Source: Tenacibaculum holothuriorum
GTDB taxonomy: Bacteria; Bacteroidota; Bacteroidia; Flavobacteriales; Flavobacteriaceae
Direction of reading: 5' to 3'
Length of the DNA: 64,000 nt
NCBI RefSeq assembly: GCF_002120225.1
Contig: NZ_LAPZ01000011.1
Span: 62,001 to 126,000, forward strand
This document shows positions 59,305 through 64,000 of this stretch, piece by piece. The notes under the pieces were generated by a model. The model worked only from the letters and a program-made list of their open reading frames with translations, did no database searches and was not told the origin of the DNA. Every line of letters begins with the position of its first letter. The stretch's first letter is position 1. The translations under genes and the position numbers were made by a program.

Positions 59305-59331
59305 AAAAGCAACTCAAATCGAGTTGCTTTT
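59305..59331 (-). terminator. Terminator of lysS
   Basis: 11-bp perfect stem AAAAGCAACTC (59305-59315) / GAGTTGCTTTT (59321-59331), loop AAATC, just downstream of the lysS stop. Confidence 0.85.
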
Positions 59332-59353
59332 AATACTATTATATTTTGTTAAG

Positions 59354-61051
59354 TTAAATTACTTCTACAAACAAACCTTCTTCAGTTTTTTCAACTTTAG
59401 CTAGTTTATTTTTAGTTAACCCTTTAATGGTTTTGTCCCACTTTTTGTTAGATAAACCACTTTGAGATTTTAATTCATTTAAATCTATTTTTTCAGCTTT
59501 TTCAATTAACGCTAAAACTGCTTTTTCATCATCGTTTAATTCAATTGCTGGAGCCTTCTTCTCAGGTTTCATCTGTGGGAAGAATAATACTTCTTGAATA
59601 GAAGGATTGTTTGTTAAATACATGATTAAGCGATCCATTCCAATTCCTAATCCAGATGTTGGAGGCATACCATACTCTAAAGCACGTAAGAAATCTTGAT
59701 CGATAAACTCACCAGCTTCATCATCACCTCTTTCTGCTAATTTTAATTGAGCTTCAAAACGCTCACGTTGATCAATCGGATCATTTAATTCAGAATATGC
59801 ATTGGCAATTTCTTTACCGCAAACCATTAATTCAAAACGCTCTGTTAATTCAGGGTTTTCTCTATGTTCTTTACATAAAGGAGACATTTCCTTCGGATAA
59901 TCAGTAATAAATGTAGGTTGAATGTAGTTTCCTTCACATTTCTCACCGAAAATTTCATCAATTAACTTTCCTTTACCCATCGTGTCATCTACTTCAATAC
60001 CCATACTTTCAGCAGCTTTACGGATTTCGTCTTCTGTTTTACCAGTAATGTCAAATCCAGTAAAATGTTTTATAGAATCTGCCATGGTAACACGTGCATA
60101 AGGCGCCTTAAAATCTACTTTATGCTCACCAAAAGTAGCTTCAGTAGTTCCGTTTACAGCAATAGCACAATGTTCTAATAATTTTTCAGTAAAGTCCATC
60201 ATCCAGTTGTAGTCTTTGTAGGCCACATAAATTTCCATTGCTGTAAATTCTGGATTGTGAGTTCTATCCATTCCTTCGTTACGGAAGTTTTTAGAAAATT
60301 CATAAACTCCATCAAAACCACCAACAATTAAACGCTTTAAGTATAATTCGTTAGCAATACGCATGTATAATGGAATGTCTAATGCGTTGTGGTGTGTAAT
60401 GAATGGTCTTGCAGCAGCTCCACCAGGAATTGGTTGTAAAATTGGAGTTTCTACTTCAAAGTAACCAGCATCGTTAAAAAACTGACGCATTGCGTTGAAT
60501 AACTTCGTACGTTTTACAAAAACGTCTTTTACGTGTGGATTTACCACTAAATCAGCATAACGTTGACGGTAACGCATTTCAGGATCAGTAAATCCATCAA
60601 AAGTATTTCCTTCAGCATCAACCTTAGGTAATGGCAATGGTTTTAAAGATTTACTTAATAATTTAAAATCTTTAACCATTACAGTAATTTCTCCAACTTG
60701 AGTTTTAAATAACTCTCCTTCAATTCCAACAAAATCACCTATGTCTAGTAATTTTTTGTAAACTTCGTTGTATAATGTTTTGTCTTCACCAGTACAAATT
60801 TCATCACGATTAAAGTATACTTGTATACGACCTTCACTATCTTGTAATTCAGCGAAAGAAGCTTTACCTTGTATTCTTCTACTCATTAATCTACCAGCAA
60901 TTACCACTTTTTTTCCTTCCTCAAACTCCTGTTTTATTTGTTTAGAATTTGAATCTAATGGAAATAAATCTGCTGGATAAGGATTGATACCCAACTCGCG
61001 TAATTTTGCTAATTTTTCTCTACGTACAACTTCTTGCTCTGATAATTGCAT
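59354..61051 (-). CDS. lysS: Lysyl-tRNA synthetase (class II) with C-terminal extension
   Basis: 565 residues. An N-terminal OB-fold anticodon-binding domain (VVIAGRLMSRRIQGKASFAELQD) precedes the class II catalytic core: motif 2 FRNEGMDRTHNPEFTAMEIY and motif 3 GLGIGMDRLIMYLTN. After the core, about 65 extra residues (from about 500) form a helical, winged-helix-like extension beginning with EKKAPAIELNDDEK; typical LysS stops near 500 residues. It charges tRNA-Lys. A perfect -7 box (TATCTTTG, 61092-61085) is 33 nt upstream. Confidence 0.97.
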   Translation of the reverse strand: MQLSEQEVVRREKLAKLRELGINPYPADLFPLDSNSKQIKQEFEEGKKVVIAGRLMSRRIQGKASFAELQDSEGRIQVYFNRDEICTGEDKTLYNEVYKKLLDIGDFVGIEGELFKTQVGEITVMVKDFKLLSKSLKPLPLPKVDAEGNTFDGFTDPEMRYRQRYADLVVNPHVKDVFVKRTKLFNAMRQFFNDAGYFEVETPILQPIPGGAAARPFITHHNALDIPLYMRIANELYLKRLIVGGFDGVYEFSKNFRNEGMDRTHNPEFTAMEIYVAYKDYNWMMDFTEKLLEHCAIAVNGTTEATFGEHKVDFKAPYARVTMADSIKHFTGFDITGKTEDEIRKAAESMGIEVDDTMGKGKLIDEIFGEKCEGNYIQPTFITDYPKEMSPLCKEHRENPELTERFELMVCGKEIANAYSELNDPIDQRERFEAQLKLAERGDDEAGEFIDQDFLRALEYGMPPTSGLGIGMDRLIMYLTNNPSIQEVLFFPQMKPEKKAPAIELNDDEKAVLALIEKAEKIDLNELKSQSGLSNKKWDKTIKGLTKNKLAKVEKTEEGLFVEVI

Positions 61052-61084
61052 GGATTCTTGCTTTTTGTATTTTTAATGAAGGGG

Positions 61085-61092
61085 CAAAGATA
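61085..61092 (-). promoter_or_regulatory. lysS promoter, -7 element TATCTTTG(C)
   Basis: Perfect TAnnTTTGC match on the minus strand, 33 nt upstream of the lysS ATG. Confidence 0.65.
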
Positions 61093-61179
61093 CAATCAAT
61101 TGCAGAATTAAGCAATGCTTAACGAAATCACTTTTTTTGTAAAAAACTTAAAAATATTTGGTAAAAATAAAAAAGGTTG

Positions 61180-61187
61180 TATATTTG
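61180..61187 (+). promoter_or_regulatory. Strong promoter of the candidate small RNA: TTG-N19-TATATTTG(C)
   Basis: Perfect -7 box with a TTG (61158-61160) 19 nt upstream, the full Bacteroidota -33/-7 promoter. No protein gene lies downstream on this strand before 61963. Confidence 0.75.
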
Positions 61188-61192
61188 CAGGC

Positions 61193-61297
61193 TGCTTTTT
61201 TGTAAAGTAGCATTTAGTTGTGTTGTTAAGGTGTTTAAATACACCATGGTTTTGTTAACCAATGGAAAGCTTCCCTGAGATGGGTTGCTTTTTTTTT
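61193..61297 (+). ncRNA. Candidate trans-acting small RNA (about 105 nt)
   Basis: Promoter at 61180, terminator at 61266-61297. Predicted structure: hairpin 1 GCTGCTTT (61191-61198) / AAAGTAGC (61204-61211), an unpaired stretch 61212-61229, hairpin 2 GGTGT/ACACC (61230-61245), a weaker hairpin GGTT/AACC (61248-61260), then the terminator stem. The unpaired stretch contains GTTGTGTTGTTAAG (61217-61230), the perfect complement of the 5'-terminal leader segment shared by rpe and purH mRNAs. That layout (open seed between hairpins, Rho-independent end) is typical of base-pairing regulators. No signal-recognition-particle, 6S or tmRNA signature is visible. It may already belong to an RNA family I cannot recall. 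Confidence 0.65.
61266..61297 (+). terminator. Terminator of the candidate small RNA
   Basis: Stem AAAGC-TT-CCC (61266-61275) / GGG-TT-GCTTT (61282-61291) with an internal TT/TT mismatch, loop TGAGAT, then a run of nine T (61289-61297). Confidence 0.8.
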
Positions 61298-61318
61298 GTA
61301 TCTATATCAAGTGCCTTT

Positions 61319-61822
61319 TTAACTAAAGAAGGCAGTTCTGTTTTTCCAAAAGATATTTATAAAAAACACAAAATACACAACAGCAACTGAAAATTTAATT
61401 GTTGCAGAAACTAAAAAACCTAAGAAAGCACCGAAGGAAGCTTTTATAGCTCTAGAAGTATCTTTACTGTCATAGATTAGTTCACCAATAAGCGCACCAA
61501 AGAATGCACCAATTAATATCCCGAAAGGAATAGGAGATAATAAACCTATAATCAACCCAATTGTAGTTCCGTAAATTCCGTACTTACTTCCACCAAAACG
61601 TTTTGTTCCTATTGCTGGGATAAAATAATCAATAATAAAAATAAAGATGGCTATGGCTAATGTTATTCCTAAAAAAGTCCAATCTTGAGGAATTACTTTG
61701 GTTATATGTAATAGTAGGAGCCCTATCCATCCTGTTAATGGTCCAGGCAGTATTGGTAGAAAAGAGCCTATTAGTCCTAAAAAAACAAATAAGAAACCTA
61801 CAATTAGCAAAAAAATATCCAT
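61319..61822 (-). CDS. DUF456 family membrane protein
   Basis: 167 residues with four or five membrane helices and glycine-rich turns. It opens IFLLIVGFLFVFLGLIGSFLPILPGPLTGW and has the family pattern DYFIPAIGTKRFGGSKYGIYGTTIG and IPFGILIGAFFGALIGEL. The family's function is unknown. It is a single-gene unit, convergent with the small RNA terminator and divergent from blaI. Confidence 0.88.
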   Translation of the reverse strand: MDIFLLIVGFLFVFLGLIGSFLPILPGPLTGWIGLLLLHITKVIPQDWTFLGITLAIAIFIFIIDYFIPAIGTKRFGGSKYGIYGTTIGLIIGLLSPIPFGILIGAFFGALIGELIYDSKDTSRAIKASFGAFLGFLVSATIKFSVAVVYFVFFINIFWKNRTAFFS

Positions 61823-61893
61823 ATATAATAGTTGAAAGTATTGATCTTACTGCTAATAAGACGTTTTGAGCATCTATTTGTTACAACTTAATT

Positions 61894-61927
61894 AACTAAG
61901 AAATTAGTTTAAACTAATTTTTTAGTT
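61894..61927. promoter_or_regulatory. 34-bp palindrome overlapping the blaI promoter, probable BlaI operator
   Basis: Two 17-base arms (61894-61910 / 61911-61927) are complementary with one mismatch; the inner 20 bases (61901-61920) are a perfect palindrome with TTAGTTTAAACTAA at the core. Its right end abuts the -7 box (61927-61934), so a bound repressor would block polymerase. BlaI/MecI regulators bind such dyads at their own promoters. Confidence 0.65.
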
Positions 61928-61934
61928 ATATTTG
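61927..61934 (+). promoter_or_regulatory. blaI promoter, -7 element TATATTTG
   Basis: Perfect TAnnTTTG match 28 nt upstream of ATG 61963. Confidence 0.7.
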
Positions 61935-61962
61935 TGAAAAGAAATTTCTTAACCATAGGATA

Positions 61963-62331
61963 ATGAGCAAACAATTAACAAAGGCAGAGGAACAAATAAT
62001 GCAGGTTTTATGGAGGTTAAATAAAGCATCTGTAAAAGAAGTGATTGAAAAATTACCAGTGCCAAAACCAGCATATAATACTGTTTCTACAATTATAAGG
62101 ATTTTAGAAACTAAAGAATTTGTTGGGCATGAACCTAAAGGAAGAGGTTATGTGTATTATCCTTTAATAGCAAAAGAAGATTATAGTAATCAAAGTATAC
62201 ACAAATTAATGAATGGATATTTTGGCGGATCGTTTAAAAGTATGGTATCCTTTTTTATGAAAGAAAATAAAATGGATATCACTGAACTTGAAAGTGTTTT
62301 GAAAGAAGTAAATAAAAACAAGAAATCATGA
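61963..62331 (+). CDS. BlaI/MecI/CopY family repressor
   Basis: 122 residues. The winged helix-turn-helix starts LTKAEEQIMQVLWRLNKASVKEVIEKL and continues with YNTVSTIIRILETKEFVGHEPKGRGYVYYPL, the conserved BlaI core. The C-terminal dimerisation helices follow. It represses its own operon; release is usually by proteolysis after signalling from a BlaR1-type partner, which is the next gene (4-nt ATGA overlap). No beta-lactamase gene is seen here. Confidence 0.94.
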   Translation: MSKQLTKAEEQIMQVLWRLNKASVKEVIEKLPVPKPAYNTVSTIIRILETKEFVGHEPKGRGYVYYPLIAKEDYSNQSIHKLMNGYFGGSFKSMVSFFMKENKMDITELESVLKEVNKNKKS

Positions 62332-63887
62332 TAAACTATATTATTCAAGTTATACTATTTCAAGTACTGTTTTTAGCGGTGTATGATTTCTTTTTAAGTA
62401 AAGAAACTTTTTTTACAAAAAACCGGTGGTATTTATTGAGCACAGCAGTAATGTCATTTTTGTTACCGTTAATTAAAATACCGAGGTTGCAAAAAGCTGT
62501 TCCTGCTGAATATACTATTTGGTTGCCAGAAGTAGTCTTATCCCCTCAAAAAGTAATTGAAAAAGCAGCATGGTACCAATCTATAGATTACTTAGATGTA
62601 TTGTTTTACCTAGGATGTTTATTGTTTCTTATAGTTTTTATAATCAAACTGATAAAGATAGTTAGACTAATTAGTGTAAATAAAGTTGAGCAAAAGCAAC
62701 GTTATAAACTTGTATTGCTTTCTAAGAATTCAAAAGCATTCTCATTTTTCAATTATATCTTTTTAGGTGAGGGAATTGCAAAAGAAAAAAGAGAAAAAAT
62801 TATAAAACATGAGTTGGTACATAGTGAACAAAAGCACTCATTTGATTTACTATTTTTTGAACTACTAAAAATAGTAATGTGGTTTAATCCGATGGTGTAT
62901 GTGTATCAAAATAGAATTTCGTTAGTCCATGAATATATTTCTGATGAAGTGGTGAGTAAATCAACTCCAAAAGAAAACTATATAAACAATTTACTCTCCG
63001 ATGTTTTTCAGGTAGAGAGTATTTCATTCATTAATCAATTTTATAAACATTCATTAATCAAAAAACGAATTATTATGATGACTAAAAACAAATCAAAACA
63101 AATTAAACAGCTTAAATATTTGCTGTTAATTCCACTATTGGGAAGTATGCTATTTTATACTTCGTGTAATGATGAAAAATCTGAACAAATAGCGATTAAA
63201 AAGGAACAGATGACAAGGTATATAGAAACTAAAGAAGGTTTAAAATCATCGGTAACAGAGAAAGAAACATATATGGATACTTTTTTTGGATTTGGAGATG
63301 CTGAAAAATATAAAGAAGTGCCTTATGAAGACTTGACAAAACAAGAGAAGGAAGAATATGATAATAAAAAAAGTAAATTTGAAAGTATTGCTGGAAAAAA
63401 TTATTCTGGAAAGAGTTTATTTAAAGTCAAAGTTTTAAAAATGCCCAATGGTAGAAATGCAATAAGTTTGATTGCTGACTCTGAGCAAATAAAAAGTTTG
63501 TCAAAAGATAAAACAAGTAGCGAAATTCAAGAAGTAGTTGAAGATGTACCATTTGCAATTATAGATAAGGTTCCAACTTTCCCCGGTTGTCCAGAAGGGG
63601 ACAAGACATGTTTTAATAAAAGTATGCAACGTTTTGTAGCTGAAAACTTTAATATTAATGTAGCAAATGAATTAGGTTTACCATCTGGAAAAAAACGAAT
63701 TTATCTTCAGTTTAAAATAGGCAAAAATGGTGTTGTAAAAGACATTAAAGCAAGAGCTCCTCACCCAGAATTAAAATTAGAGGCAATAAGGATAGCAAAA
63801 AAGCTACCAAAAATGTTACCAGGAGAAAAAGACGGAAAAAAAGTAAATGTAGGTTACACGTTACCGATTACTTTTAATATTCAATAG
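62328..63887 (+). CDS. BlaR1-type M56 metallopeptidase with C-terminal TonB-like domain
   Basis: 519 residues. The N-terminal half has about four membrane helices and a cytoplasmic zinc protease with H161-E-x2-H165 (HELVHSEQKHS) and a downstream Glu in LVHEYISDE. A further membrane helix (about residues 265-280, LLLIPLLGSMLFYTSC) is followed by a periplasmic region that ends in a TonB C-terminal-like fold (residues about 405-519; FPGCPEGDKTCFNKSM, FKIGKNGVVKDIKARAPHPELKLEAIRI). This Bacteroidota layout replaces the penicillin-sensor domain of true BlaR1, so the signal is not necessarily a beta-lactam. Confidence 0.92.
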   Translation: MINYIIQVILFQVLFLAVYDFFLSKETFFTKNRWYLLSTAVMSFLLPLIKIPRLQKAVPAEYTIWLPEVVLSPQKVIEKAAWYQSIDYLDVLFYLGCLLFLIVFIIKLIKIVRLISVNKVEQKQRYKLVLLSKNSKAFSFFNYIFLGEGIAKEKREKIIKHELVHSEQKHSFDLLFFELLKIVMWFNPMVYVYQNRISLVHEYISDEVVSKSTPKENYINNLLSDVFQVESISFINQFYKHSLIKKRIIMMTKNKSKQIKQLKYLLLIPLLGSMLFYTSCNDEKSEQIAIKKEQMTRYIETKEGLKSSVTEKETYMDTFFGFGDAEKYKEVPYEDLTKQEKEEYDNKKSKFESIAGKNYSGKSLFKVKVLKMPNGRNAISLIADSEQIKSLSKDKTSSEIQEVVEDVPFAIIDKVPTFPGCPEGDKTCFNKSMQRFVAENFNINVANELGLPSGKKRIYLQFKIGKNGVVKDIKARAPHPELKLEAIRIAKKLPKMLPGEKDGKKVNVGYTLPITFNIQ

Positions 63888-63893
63888 AAATAA

Positions 63894-64000
63894 ATGAAAA
63901 AGAAAATAATATTAGTAGTTAGTATTTTGTTATTTGTAAAAGTAGAAGCACAAACTTCTACTTTTACTTCTATAGATAGTTTAGTTTTTAGAGGTAGATA
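63894..64000 (+). CDS. Exported protein, partial (cut by window end)
   Basis: An open frame from ATG 63894 to the last base gives 35 residues: a signal peptide MKKKIILVVSILLFVKVEAQ followed by TSTFTSIDSLVFRGR. It starts 6 nt after the M56 gene stop, so it is the third gene of the blaI operon. In related operons this place is often held by a tetratricopeptide-repeat protein, but the visible part is too short to tell. Confidence 0.7.
   Translation, partial: MKKKIILVVSILLFVKVEAQTSTFTSIDSLVFRGR

Noticed and set aside
61148-61213. A 21-codon minus-strand frame (ATG 61213) preceded by the same CTTAACAACACAAC segment as rpe and purH, which could be a third leader rather than a small-RNA seed
   Set aside because: There is no TAnnTTTG box upstream of it on the minus strand, and the encoded peptide is low-complexity; the plus strand has a full promoter and a U-tailed terminator in the right orientation.
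61193-61297. Known structural RNA (SRP RNA, 6S RNA or tmRNA)
   Set aside because: The conserved SRP loop bases, the long 6S bulged hairpin and tmRNA ends are all missing; the segment folds as a row of small hairpins.
61963-63887. Beta-lactam resistance system
   Set aside because: BlaI and a BlaR1-type protease are present, but the penicillin-binding sensor domain and any beta-lactamase gene are missing.

Overview
The window is AT-rich bacterial chromosome that looks like a member of the family Flavobacteriaceae (phylum Bacteroidota). The signs are: many promoters of the Bacteroidota form TAnnTTTG, AT-rich leaders without Shine-Dalgarno sequences, a 287-residue primary sigma factor, a PorT-type gliding/type IX secretion protein next to a menaquinone methyltransferase, a full set of mevalonate-pathway genes, TonB-dependent receptors, GYDIA-type GHMP kinase, HYC_CC_PP and DUF5777 proteins. 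Genus cannot be fixed from the sequence alone; a marine genus is a guess. No rRNA operon, CRISPR array, prophage or insertion sequence was seen.

Layout. 1-12.9 kb is the accessory-looking part. A minus-strand group holds a Rieske oxygenase (cut by the window edge), a small membrane protein and a large protein made of a lipocalin-like domain plus a cytochrome c domain. A fatty-acid/sterol hydroxylase, three small secreted proteins, an AraC regulator and a lone ABC-transporter membrane domain flanked by two paralogous two-helix proteins follow. A plus-strand operon (8.57-12.3 kb) has a lipoprotein, a split version of the lipocalin-like/cytochrome protein, YceI, an OB-fold protein and a DUF5777 beta-barrel. 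A Crp/Fnr-family regulator gene lies at its end. Two perfect TTTGAC-N4-GTCAAA dyads stand in front of these operons, so they may form one regulon.

12.9-24.1 kb is housekeeping: rpe, the primary sigma factor, an ECF sigma operon with a mechanosensitive channel, a nifU-ubiE-porT operon, an Arg/Ser-rich lipoprotein with a FadL-type porin, proS, two identical tRNA-Glu genes and rpsT. 24.5-31.7 kb is the elongasome operon (mreB, mreC, mreD, PBP2, rodA) preceded by purH. 32-40 kb carries a GAF-type methionine sulfoxide reductase, a metal-handling cluster (HYC_CC_PP protein, TonB receptor, HMA protein) and a LytTR two-component system beside a second TonB-like barrel. 40-51 kb holds isoprenoid genes (UbiA prenyltransferase, mevalonate kinase, diphosphomevalonate decarboxylase, GYDIA kinase, and an HMG-CoA reductase fused to a DinB-like domain), interleaved with a second LytTR pair. 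51-64 kb has a DPP IV peptidase with two peptide transporters, a thioredoxin-like protein, ComEC, lysS, a DUF456 protein and a BlaI/BlaR1-type unit that runs off the end.

Most interesting non-coding signals: (1) a likely trans-acting small RNA (about 61193-61297) whose unpaired segment is perfectly complementary over 14 nt to the extreme 5' ends of both the rpe and purH mRNAs; (2) a duplicated two-hairpin RNA motif with a GGGGGA loop downstream of the mechanosensitive channel; (3) the Fnr-like dyads; (4) a 34-bp palindrome overlapping the blaI promoter; (5) a 40-residue protein gene with its own terminator.
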